Shown here: piece by piece, positions 47,260 to 54,525 of the stretch | Layout of the letters: each line of letters starts with the position of its first letter | How positions within the stretch are numbered: the first letter of the stretch is position 1 | Source: an uncultured Prevotellaceae bacterium | GTDB taxonomy: Bacteria; Bacteroidota; Bacteroidia; Bacteroidales; Muribaculaceae | Direction: 5' to 3' | Assembly: GCA_946406035.1 (NCBI GenBank) | Contig: CAMJJG010000012.1 | Coordinates: forward strand, 1-54,525 | DNA: 54,525 bases | Position numbers and translations under genes: made by a program | Notes under the pieces: model-generated | The model's input: only the letters and a program-made list of their open reading frames with translations | The model's database searches: none | Told to the model about the DNA's origin: nothing

Positions 47260-49566
47260 TCAGAATGTGATGGGGATGTCGAGCTTGAAGGTGAAGTTGC
47301 GTCCCATGTTATAGACGCCCATGCGGCCAGTGACGGCATTGACGTCGGCATACTTGAGGCGGCTCAGGTGGCTCTGATAGGCCTTGTCCAGCAGGTTGTC
47401 TCCAATGATGCTCACATTGGCCACGACGCGTCCCCGGTACTTGATCTGGGTGCCCACGCTGGCGCCCAGCAGGCAGTAGCCTGGCGTCTCGGTCTCGCTA
47501 TCTCCCTCCATCAGGTAGTGGCTCTGCTTGGCGTTGCAGTCCAGGTTGACGGCGACATAGGTGTTGGTCAACGTGTGGCCATCGCGGATGATGTCGTAGC
47601 GCAGTTCGCTCTTCCAGCGCAATGGCGGCGTGCAAGGCAGGTAACGGGTCTCGAGCGGCTGATTGAGCAGTCGCGCGTCCACAAAGCCCAGCGAGTTCTG
47701 GAAGTGCAGCGGCTCCACGGGGTGGATATCGACACTGACCTCGGCACCCCACAGGCGCGCGTTGCCGCTGGAGTATTGGTAGGTCTGGTAGCCCTCGGTC
47801 TCGACGCCAGCCAGGCGCTTGATGTAGATGTAGTTGTTGATGCGGTTCAGGAACAGCGATGCCTGGGCCGAAACCACTGCCGACGAGAAGTCGGCTCCTA
47901 GGTCGAACTGCCAGCTGAATTCCGACTTTAAGTCTTTATTCCCCAGCTCGTAACGGATGCTGCCATCGTGGACGCCGTTGCTGGCCAGCTCGCTCATGTT
48001 GGGCGTGCGGAAGCCACGCGACGTGTTCAAGCGCACGTTCAGCTTGTCGGTCGCGTGATAGACCGCTCCCACGCTGCCCGTCACGCCGCTAAAGTCGCGC
48101 GAGAAATCGGTGAAAATGTCCTCCAGGGCCATGCTGTGGATGTGGCGGTTGTCGTAGCGCAAGCCGCCGCTCAGGGTGAAGCGCCCCATGTCGCGCGTCG
48201 TGGTCGCAAACAAGCCAATGTCAAACAGTTTGTACTCGGGGATGAGCACCTCCTCGCCGCGGTTGAGCGACTGCTGCCACATGCCGTTGGCGCCGGCGGC
48301 GACTTTCCAGCTGCCGGCACCCAGGACGTATCGCACGTCGTAGTTGACCGTGTGCAGCCTGAAGTCGAGAGCGGCCTCGTCGGGGGCTTCCTCAAATTCC
48401 TGCCGCTGGTTGTGCTGGTATCCCAGGATGAGTTTCAAGCGGCCTTCGCCCAGAAAGATGGAGTTGTCCAACACTGCCTTGAAGTGACGTATCTGCTGGA
48501 ACGGCAACGCCTTGTGGTAGGTCTTGACGTTATAACCCTCGCTGGGAACCTCAAGCTCACCCGTCTGGCTGTCACGCTCGCCTTCGACGATGCTGGGAGT
48601 GAGATGGAAATAGTTAAGCGACAGGTTGCTGTTACCCCACTTGCGGCTCAAGCCCATGATGCCCGAGAGGGCCCGTTGGTGGAATTGTGAGCCTGGGACG
48701 TAGCCGTCATAGCGGTTCTTGTAGGCATGGGCCATGCGCTCGCTCCAGCGCAGGTCCCACAGCACCCCCTTGTTGCCGGCCAGGTTGAGCGAGTAGTCCC
48801 ACAGGCCGTTGTTGGTCTGGTACTGGGTGCTCAGGTTGGCCGCTATCTGCCCCTTGGGCAGCACGGGCATGTTATTGAGCACGAGTACACCTGCCATGGC
48901 GTCACTGCCATACATCAGGCTGGCAGGGCCCTTGAGCACCTCGGCCGTCTGCACGCGGTCAGGGTCCACCTCGATGCCATGCTCGTCGCCCCATTGCTGG
49001 CCCTCCTGACGGATGCCGTCGCTCACGACGGCCACACGGTTATAACCCAGGCCGCGTATCACCGGCTTGGAGATGGCGCCGCCCGTGGTCAGCTGGGAAA
49101 TTCCCGGCTGCTGTGCCAGGGCATCGATGATGTTGGTCGAGGCGATGGCGTGCAGGTCGCGGTGGGACACAACATTAACGGGAGTGGGTGAGTTCTTGAG
49201 TTGGGACGTGCCCGTGAAGGCGGTGACTACCACCTCGTTGATCATCGCGTTACTCTCCTTCATGACGAAGTCGAGTCGCGTCGCCTGGCGCAGGTCCACG
49301 TCCTGGACGATGGTCTGGTGGCCGATGTAGCTCACCTGCACGGTGACTGTGGCCATGGGCAGGCCGTCGATGGTGTATTGGCCGGCATTGTCGGTGACGG
49401 TGCCAGTGTTCAGGTCGGGAAAGAAGATGGTGACCCCGGGCAGGGCCTCGCCGTCACCGTCGTGGGTGACGATGCCGCTCAGGGTCGCCGTTTGGGCGCT
49501 GGCTGCGGCTGGTGCCATTGACAGGCATATAGCTGCCAACAGCATGAAAAAATGTATTCTTTTCAT
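47260..49566 (-). CDS. TonB-dependent outer-membrane receptor
   Basis: 768 residues from the ATG at 49566 (MKRIHFFMLLAAICLSMAPA). A longer in-frame reading would run through the upstream gene and is rejected. After the signal peptide comes a carboxypeptidase-D regulatory-like domain (about 28-108; LSGIVTHDGDGEALPGVTIF), the plug (about 115-225; SPTPVNVVSHRDLHAIASTN, RVAVVSDGIRQEGQQWGDEH, VLKGPASLMYGSDAMAGVLV), and the 22-strand barrel ending NFTFKLDIPITF. There is no SusD partner, and the plug/barrel sequence is of the iron/metal/vitamin type rather than SusC type. A small Cys/His-rich gene 65 bases upstream suggests a metal or metal-complex substrate; identity unknown. Confidence 0.91.
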   Translation of the reverse strand: MKRIHFFMLLAAICLSMAPAAASAQTATLSGIVTHDGDGEALPGVTIFFPDLNTGTVTDNAGQYTIDGLPMATVTVQVSYIGHQTIVQDVDLRQATRLDFVMKESNAMINEVVVTAFTGTSQLKNSPTPVNVVSHRDLHAIASTNIIDALAQQPGISQLTTGGAISKPVIRGLGYNRVAVVSDGIRQEGQQWGDEHGIEVDPDRVQTAEVLKGPASLMYGSDAMAGVLVLNNMPVLPKGQIAANLSTQYQTNNGLWDYSLNLAGNKGVLWDLRWSERMAHAYKNRYDGYVPGSQFHQRALSGIMGLSRKWGNSNLSLNYFHLTPSIVEGERDSQTGELEVPSEGYNVKTYHKALPFQQIRHFKAVLDNSIFLGEGRLKLILGYQHNQRQEFEEAPDEAALDFRLHTVNYDVRYVLGAGSWKVAAGANGMWQQSLNRGEEVLIPEYKLFDIGLFATTTRDMGRFTLSGGLRYDNRHIHSMALEDIFTDFSRDFSGVTGSVGAVYHATDKLNVRLNTSRGFRTPNMSELASNGVHDGSIRYELGNKDLKSEFSWQFDLGADFSSAVVSAQASLFLNRINNYIYIKRLAGVETEGYQTYQYSSGNARLWGAEVSVDIHPVEPLHFQNSLGFVDARLLNQPLETRYLPCTPPLRWKSELRYDIIRDGHTLTNTYVAVNLDCNAKQSHYLMEGDSETETPGYCLLGASVGTQIKYRGRVVANVSIIGDNLLDKAYQSHLSRLKYADVNAVTGRMGVYNMGRNFTFKLDIPITF

Positions 49567-49631
49567 TCTGTGATAGTTATCGATTGTTGGAAAATGTGTT
49601 GAAATGGAGTGTGCGCGAGAGAGGCGCTTGG

Positions 49632-49988
49632 TTAAGCACAGAATGAGTAGGGCGGGGCGCGACCTGGCTTGAACAGGACAACACCAGCGATGGCGGCAGG
49701 AGTTACCTCCTTGCCAACTAGGCCGATAAAGTGCTGGTTGAAAAGTGGAGTGGTGTCTTCCTCGCCCTGATAGACGCTGGCCTGGAATGCACACAGCGGA
49801 CAATCGACGGTGGCCTTGATAGCGGCGATGTGGCCGTTGTGAACGGTGTGCTCCATGCACTCGTGGCAGGGCGTGTCGCTGGTAATGTCGGGGTGGATGT
49901 GCAATAACGAGAGCAGCACCATCGGTATATACACCGACAGCAATATCCAAGCCGAGATGCGGCCCTTGTCGCGTAATTGCACTTTCAT
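49632..49988 (-). CDS. Small membrane-anchored Cys/His-rich protein
   Basis: 118 residues. One N-terminal hydrophobic segment (ISAWILLSVYIPMVLLSLLH), then a periplasmic part with two cysteine pairs and several histidines: HIHPDITSDTPCHECMEH, TVHNGHIAAIKATVDCPLCA. The CHEC and CPLC pairs plus histidines look like a metal-binding site, as in DUF2946-type proteins that accompany metal receptors. The C-terminal 40 residues are hydrophobic in part (EVTPAAIAGVVLFKP). It is the first gene of a two-gene operon with the TonB-dependent receptor. Not assigned to a named family. Confidence 0.78.
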   Translation of the reverse strand: MKVQLRDKGRISAWILLSVYIPMVLLSLLHIHPDITSDTPCHECMEHTVHNGHIAAIKATVDCPLCAFQASVYQGEEDTTPLFNQHFIGLVGKEVTPAAIAGVVLFKPGRAPPYSFCA

Positions 49989-49995
49989 AGTTCTG

Positions 49996-50003
49996 CAAAA
50001 ATA
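49996..50003 (-). promoter_or_regulatory. Putative -7 element of the receptor operon
   Basis: Minus-strand TATTTTTG only 8 bases before the ATG at 49988, so the transcript would have an almost absent leader. Confidence 0.45.
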
Positions 50004-50153
50004 GCGTTTATTTTTGAAAACTAGTACATTATGGAGATTAAAAGTGAGTTTTCCTCTTGTTTTTTGATCACTTGGGCATGAAAGTTGGGGTCTTGAGGCT
50101 TGGGCCTTGCAACTTTTAACTAGACAGATACCAGTTATGTGGAAAATAATGTG

Positions 50154-50161
50154 TACCTTTG
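50154..50161 (+). promoter_or_regulatory. Putative -7 element of pnp
   Basis: TACCTTTG, 33 bases before the ATG at 50195. The in-frame extension upstream of that ATG begins at the -7 element and cannot be translated from this promoter. Confidence 0.55.
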
Positions 50162-50194
50162 CGCGATTTTTTTACAAAATATTATAGTAATTTT

Positions 50195-52501
50195 ATGACA
50201 CCTACTACAAAAACCATCGTACTGAGTGACGGACGTGAGATCACTCTGCAGACTGGAAAGCTTGCTGAGCAAGCCGATGGAGCTGTTGAATTGAGGCTGA
50301 ACAACACCATGTTGTTGGCCACCGTATGTTCGGCCAAGGAGGCCGACGAGGGCGTGGACTTCATGCCCCTGACTGTTGAATACAAGGAGAAATTCTCGGC
50401 CTATGGCCGCTTCCCCGGCGGTTTCACCCGCCGCGAGGGCCGCGCCAGCGACTACGAGATCCTGACCGCCCGCCTGGTGGACCGCGTGCTCAGGCCGCTG
50501 TTCCCGAGCAATTATCACGCCAATACCATCGTTCACATCTTGATGTTCTCGAGCGACGGCGTTGACGCCCCCGATGCCCTGGCAGGTCTTGCCGCATCGG
50601 CAGCCATCGCAGTGAGCGATGTGCCCTTTGAAGAGCCCATTGCCGAGGTGCGTGTAGCACGCATCGACGGTGAATTCGTTATCGACCCGACGTTTGAGCA
50701 GATTGAGAAGGCTGACATGGAATTGATGGTAGGTGCGACTTACGATAATATTATGATGGTCGAGGGCGAAATGGACGAAGTGAGCGAGGATGACCTGATT
50801 GCTGCCTTGAAGGCTGCCCATGAGGCTATCAAGCCCATGTGCCTCGTGCAGAAGGAGTGGGCCCGCGAACTGGGCATCGCCAAGCGCGAGTACTGCCACG
50901 AGACCGACGACGAGGAACTCCACGAGCGCGTGCGCAAGGAGATTTATCCCAAGTGCTATGCCGTTGCCCAGGCTGGCAAGGCCGACAAGCAGTGGCGCAA
51001 CGAGACCTTCCAGAAGGCCTATGACGACTTCATGGAGACCATTCCCGAGGAGGAGCGCGAGGAGAAGGAGCCGATGATCAAGCGCTACTATGAGGAAGTG
51101 CAGCGCGACGCCGTTCGCCGTTGCATCCTCGACGAGCACATCCGCCTGGATGGCCGCAAGACCGACGAGATCCGCCCCATCACCTGTGAGCCCGACTACC
51201 TGCCTTATCCCCACGGCTCGGCCCTGTTCAAGCGTGGTGAGACCCAGGCCCTGGCTACCGTGACCCTGGGCACCAAGGACGATGAGAAACTCATCGACGA
51301 CGTGCTGCGTCACGAGAACGAGCGCTTCCTGCTCCACTATAACTTCCCCGCCTTCTCGACCGGCGAGGCACGCGCACCGCGTGGCGTGAGCCGCCGCGAG
51401 ATTGGCCACGGTAACCTGGCCCATCGCGCCCTCAAGCGCATGATCCCCGAGGACAACCCCTACTGCATCCGCATCGTGAGCGACATCCTGAGCAGTAACG
51501 GTTCGTCATCGATGGCCACCGTGTGTGCCGGCTGCATGGCACTGCTCGACGCCGGTATCAAGCTCAAGAAGCCCGTTGCCGGTATCGCTATGGGTCTTAT
51601 CACCGACGAGGGTAACGTCAAGCACGCCGTGCTGAGCGACATCCTGGGCGATGAGGACCACCTGGGCGACATGGACTTCAAGGTAACGGGTACCGTCGAT
51701 GGTATCACCGCTACCCAAATGGACATCAAGTGCGACGGTCTGCCCTATGAGATTCTGGAGCAGGCACTGCACCAGGCTAAGGAAGGCCGCCTCCATATCC
51801 TGAACCTCATCAACGAGGCTATCCCCGCAGCCCGCGAGGACTACAAGCCTCACGTGCCTCGCATTGTCACCATGACCGTGGACAAGGAGTTCATCGGTGC
51901 CATTATCGGCAAGGGTGGCGAGGTTATCCAGGGCCTGCAGGAAGAGACCGGTACCACCATCAGCATTGATGAGATCGACGGCAAGGGAATCGTCGAGATC
52001 GCTGCTGCCAACAAGGATAGCATCGATGCTGCCGTGGCACGCATCAAGGCTATTATCGCTGTGCCCGAGGAGGGCCAGATCTACACCGGCAAGGTGGTCA
52101 GCATCCTGGAGTTTGGCGCCTTTGTTGAGTTCATGCCCGGCCGCGACGGCTTGCTGCACATTAGCGAGATCAGTTGGGACCGCCTCGAGAGCATGGAGGC
52201 CAGCGGCTTGCACGAGGGCGATGAGGTCACCGTCAAGCTCATCGAGATTGACAAGAAGACCGGCAAGTTCCGCCTGTCGATGCGCGCGCTGCAGGACAAG
52301 CCCGAGGGCTATGACGAGCGCAAGCAGGGCGGCAATGGCCGTGGCCCGCGTCAGGGCGGCAATGGCGGTGGCAACCGCGACCGTGGCCCGCGTCAGGGTG
52401 GTGGCAATGGACGTCCCACGGGAGGCAACCGTGACCGTGGTCCGCGTCAGGGTGGTGGACAGCGTCGTCCCCGTCGTGACGATCGCCGCGACGACGAGTA
52501 A
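50195..52501 (+). CDS. pnp: Polyribonucleotide nucleotidyltransferase with Arg/Gly-rich tail
   Basis: 768 residues. Trimeric phosphorolytic 3'-5' exoribonuclease of RNA decay. Domains: first RNase PH domain (about 10-140, [20 protein letters not shown]), helical linker (about 145-300), catalytic second RNase PH domain (about 305-535, [56 protein letters not shown]), KH domain (about 555-620, [20 protein letters not shown]), S1 domain (about 625-695, [20 protein letters not shown]). After S1 comes an unusual tail of about 65 residues built from [15 protein letters not shown] repeats and ending [12 protein letters not shown]. Such RGG-like tails bind RNA in other proteins. Confidence 0.96.
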   Translation: MTPTTKTIVLSDGREITLQTGKLAEQADGAVELRLNNTMLLATVCSAKEADEGVDFMPLTVEYKEKFSAYGRFPGGFTRREGRASDYEILTARLVDRVLRPLFPSNYHANTIVHILMFSSDGVDAPDALAGLAASAAIAVSDVPFEEPIAEVRVARIDGEFVIDPTFEQIEKADMELMVGATYDNIMMVEGEMDEVSEDDLIAALKAAHEAIKPMCLVQKEWARELGIAKREYCHETDDEELHERVRKEIYPKCYAVAQAGKADKQWRNETFQKAYDDFMETIPEEEREEKEPMIKRYYEEVQRDAVRRCILDEHIRLDGRKTDEIRPITCEPDYLPYPHGSALFKRGETQALATVTLGTKDDEKLIDDVLRHENERFLLHYNFPAFSTGEARAPRGVSRREIGHGNLAHRALKRMIPEDNPYCIRIVSDILSSNGSSSMATVCAGCMALLDAGIKLKKPVAGIAMGLITDEGNVKHAVLSDILGDEDHLGDMDFKVTGTVDGITATQMDIKCDGLPYEILEQALHQAKEGRLHILNLINEAIPAAREDYKPHVPRIVTMTVDKEFIGAIIGKGGEVIQGLQEETGTTISIDEIDGKGIVEIAAANKDSIDAAVARIKAIIAVPEEGQIYTGKVVSILEFGAFVEFMPGRDGLLHISEISWDRLESMEASGLHEGDEVTVKLIEIDKKTGKFRLSMRALQDKPEGYDERKQGGNGRGPRQGGNGGGNRDRGPRQGGGNGRPTGGNRDRGPRQGGGQRRPRRDDRRDDE

Positions 52502-52540
52502 CACACGACCGCGACAACATTATTTGTTTCATATAGCTTA

Positions 52541-52584
52541 GCGAGCGCCAGGGCCTCACACGCGCCCCGGCGCTCGCCGTTTTC
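52541..52584 (+). terminator. Terminator of pnp
   Basis: GCGAGCGCCAGGG (52541-52553) pairs, with one mismatch, with CCCCGGCGCTCGC (52565-52577), followed by CGTTTTCT. Confidence 0.82.
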
Positions 52585-52664
52585 TCAGTATCTCCAGATC
52601 ATTAAGCAACAATAACAAGATTGATGATTGATGATTGGTCGTGATGGCTTTTCCTGTTGTTTGA

Positions 52665-53765
52665 TTATGTCCGCGAAGTCAGTTGACGGGCCAGGCGGCG
52701 GTAGAGCGTGATGCCCAGCAGGGGCACTGCGGTGCCCACGATGGTGTAGAGGACCCAGAAAAGGTCGGTCGTCGAGTTCTCGTGAATGACCATGTGGCAC
52801 CCGATTTGTCCCCAGTCCAGACCATAGTACCATATCTTGATGGCCGACACGATCTTGAACGAGATGATGTGGAAGATATAGATGTAAAGCGTGTTGTTGC
52901 CGCAGTACACCATGAAGCGCTTGACGATACCCTCACGGCGGTCGATGCACGAGGCGATGTGGTGCACCATCAGGAAGCCGATGGCTCCCGTCAAGGGCAG
53001 CGTAGCCACAGTGCGCAACTCAACCTTCAGTGCCATGCCTTGCCAGCCCAGACAAGCCCCGCCGACAAGCACGGCTGCATAGAGCAGGGTGAGAGCCCAA
53101 TGCTCGGGAATGCGCTTCTCGTGGCGGCGGTAGAGTACACCCAGGGCAAAGAACAACACGCCCCAGCACTCGCGAATGCCGCCCTGGACGATGGTGACGA
53201 TGTTGAGGTGGTTGGCGACCTTGAACCAGGCAAAACCCACGGCCAGCACGGCAATCACAGCGGGAACGGTGCCGTGACCCAGCCAGCGGTGACGGTTATG
53301 GAGCAGCAGGTAGAGCACCAGAAACACGATGCTCGACACCAGCAACGCCCTAAAGAACCAGAAGGCTCCTGCCAGGAACTCGTCATAGCCGCCCATCGAG
53401 AAGATGATGTGCACCAGTCGTTGCCAGAACTGGTGCCACGTGTAGGGGTGGGTCACGCCGTCAGCCCAGTTGCCATATTGCTCGTTCATCAGCCCGATCT
53501 TGAAGAACAGGTTGTGGAACACGAGGAAAAACAGGCTCCACTTGACAAAAGGCACATACAGCCCTCGGAACCGCTTCACGCAGAAGGACCACGGGTCCTG
53601 CAAGTACTTCTTGTCAAAGAAATAGCCCGCCGCGATAAAGAATACAGGCATGTGGAACAGGTAGATGAAGGTTACCAGGCGGGAAGGCCCCTCGGCATGC
53701 CCGGCACACATCAGGATGATGGCTATCGCCTTGCAGATCGACAATGTGGTGTTATTGCGCTTCAT
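52665..53765 (-). CDS. Acyltransferase-3 family membrane protein
   Basis: 366 residues with about ten hydrophobic segments. The N-terminus (TTLSICKAIAIILMCAGHAE) has the catalytic-type His of acyltransferase family 3 in helix 1, followed by YLFHMPVFFIAAGYFFDKKY, which is the second conserved block. Such enzymes O-acylate surface polysaccharides or lipids, usually with acetyl groups. It lies 6 bases downstream of the polysaccharide deacetylase gene, so the pair may edit acyl groups on the same glycan; that is inference. The substrate is unknown. Confidence 0.87.
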   Translation of the reverse strand: MKRNNTTLSICKAIAIILMCAGHAEGPSRLVTFIYLFHMPVFFIAAGYFFDKKYLQDPWSFCVKRFRGLYVPFVKWSLFFLVFHNLFFKIGLMNEQYGNWADGVTHPYTWHQFWQRLVHIIFSMGGYDEFLAGAFWFFRALLVSSIVFLVLYLLLHNRHRWLGHGTVPAVIAVLAVGFAWFKVANHLNIVTIVQGGIRECWGVLFFALGVLYRRHEKRIPEHWALTLLYAAVLVGGACLGWQGMALKVELRTVATLPLTGAIGFLMVHHIASCIDRREGIVKRFMVYCGNNTLYIYIFHIISFKIVSAIKIWYYGLDWGQIGCHMVIHENSTTDLFWVLYTIVGTAVPLLGITLYRRLARQLTSRT

Positions 53766-53771
53766 GACGGG

Positions 53772-54525
53772 TTAGTTTATATCCATCATCTCGGGCAGGG
53801 AGACAAACTGGTAGCCTTTATCCTTCAACGTCTTGATGAGGTCGGGCAGGCAGTCGTAGAATTTCTCGGTGCGGCGCGGGTCGGTGCCCAGGTGGATCAT
53901 CAACAGCTGCCCGTTCAGGGTGTGCTCGCGCTCGCAGCGCATGATGCGGTCCCACAGCCAGCTGTTGTCGCGATAGCTGTTGCCGCCCTCGCGTTCGATG
54001 CCGGGCCAGGTGTAATCCATGCTGCTGGCGGTGCCGGGCGAGAAGTTGATGAGCTGCAGGCCCATCTCGCGCGCCCAGGCTGCCACGGTGGCGTTGTGCC
54101 ACTCATAGGGCGGGATCATCCACGGCGCCTGTTGTGGCGTGATGCCGTAACGCCCCAGTGCCTCGTAGCTCCGGGTGATGTCGTCGCGAAACTGCTGCTT
54201 GGTCACCAGCAGCGAGTCGCGTTTCGACCAGTCGCAGTAGAGCAGGTGCCCGTAGCTGTGGCTACCCACGTAATGGCCACCGGCAACCAGGCGGATCACC
54301 ACCTGAGGAAACTGATCCAGGAAGCGACCCGTGAAGAAGAAGGCCCCCTTGATGCCCTGCTCGCCCAGGGTGGAGATGATGCGGTCGGCCCCGTCGGCAC
54401 GGTCGTCGGCAGTGAAGACCAGGCACAGCCGCTTGCGGGTCGTGTCACCGCGCACGATGGCATCCTCGTCCCAGGTGAACTTGCCGCTGGCGCTCCGGCC
54501 CTCCATCTCATAGAACGAGAAGGGG
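53772..54525 (-). CDS. Polysaccharide deacetylase-domain protein, 5' end cut by window edge
   Basis: About 251 residues are visible and the reading stays open to the right edge (PFSFYEMEGRSASGKFTWDE), so the Met at 54506 is not necessarily the start. NodB-fold landmarks: motif 1 CLVFTADDRADGADRI (a variant of TFDDG), motif 2 GSHSYGHLLYCDWSKRDSLL with the metal-binding HSxxH, motif 3 APWMIPPYEW, and LLMIHLGTDPRR. This type, with HLLYCDW-KRDSLL after HSxxH, is known to me from large Bacteroidota proteins with extra glycosidase domains, so the missing N-terminus may carry one. It would remove acetyl groups from an N- or O-acetylated polysaccharide outside the cytoplasm. Confidence 0.82.
   Translation of the reverse strand, partial: PFSFYEMEGRSASGKFTWDEDAIVRGDTTRKRLCLVFTADDRADGADRIISTLGEQGIKGAFFFTGRFLDQFPQVVIRLVAGGHYVGSHSYGHLLYCDWSKRDSLLVTKQQFRDDITRSYEALGRYGITPQQAPWMIPPYEWHNATVAAWAREMGLQLINFSPGTASSMDYTWPGIEREGGNSYRDNSWLWDRIMRCEREHTLNGQLLMIHLGTDPRRTEKFYDCLPDLIKTLKDKGYQFVSLPEMMDIN

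Noticed and set aside
49567-49998. In-frame extension of the TonB-dependent receptor
   Set aside because: It runs through the Cys/His-rich gene in another frame, and a clean signal peptide starts at 49566.

Overview
The window reads as a chromosomal segment of a Bacteroidota bacterium of the order Bacteroidales, most likely a gut commensal near Muribaculaceae or Prevotellaceae. The order is well supported. Promoters carry the Bacteroidota -7 element TAnnTTTG, often with TTTG 19-21 bases upstream, instead of the sigma-70 consensus. Shine-Dalgarno sites are weak. Secreted proteins end in Bacteroidales-type C-terminal domains. TamL, a TonB-dependent receptor, a C10 peptidase and an exported alpha-2-macroglobulin-like protein fit the same phylum. 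The family-level placement is inference. No tRNA, rRNA, CRISPR array, phage or intact insertion sequence was seen.

Layout. 1-870 (minus): ribosomal genes rpsI (cut by the left edge by only a few bases) and rplM. 1244-2533: exported DUF4419 protein. 2666-5826 (minus): ADP-forming acyl-CoA synthetase and ddl. ddl is divergent from murF (5922-7235) across a short palindrome containing both promoters, so D-Ala-D-Ala synthesis and its ligation to the peptidoglycan precursor share one control region. 7706-17931 (plus): a DUF5106/thioredoxin-like lipid-free exported protein, DoxX, mnmA, a DUF151 nuclease-like protein, a nucleoside-type MFS permease, rsmE, kdsA, a TPR protein and the outer-membrane assembly lipoprotein tamL. 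18077-22347: two secreted gingipain-adhesin-like paralogues and a thioredoxin-fold protein. 22558-26793 (minus): an unknown exported protein, an AspT/YidE transporter, a HAD phosphatase, and btuR, whose long leader carries a cobalamin riboswitch.

27600-33535: two large secreted enzymes, a GH13 alpha-amylase and a C10 cysteine peptidase, both ending in the same dockerin-like repeat pair. 34160-37881 (minus): a Ser-rich tandem-repeat protein, queA and menA. 38081-39453: two DUF805 paralogues. 39622-40602 (minus): pfkA. 41339-49988 (minus): a giant alpha-2-macroglobulin-like protein, then a TonB-dependent receptor with a small Cys/His-rich partner. 50195-52501: pnp with an Arg/Gly-rich tail. 52665 to the right edge (minus): an acyltransferase-3 protein and a truncated polysaccharide deacetylase.

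No complete new defence or mobile system is evident. The features most worth a second look are the nested domain architecture and gingipain relationship of the two adhesin-like proteins, the multi-element btuR leader, the ddl/murF promoter palindrome, two orphan leaders that share a 13-mer but lack a gene, and a possible small transcript upstream of pfkA.
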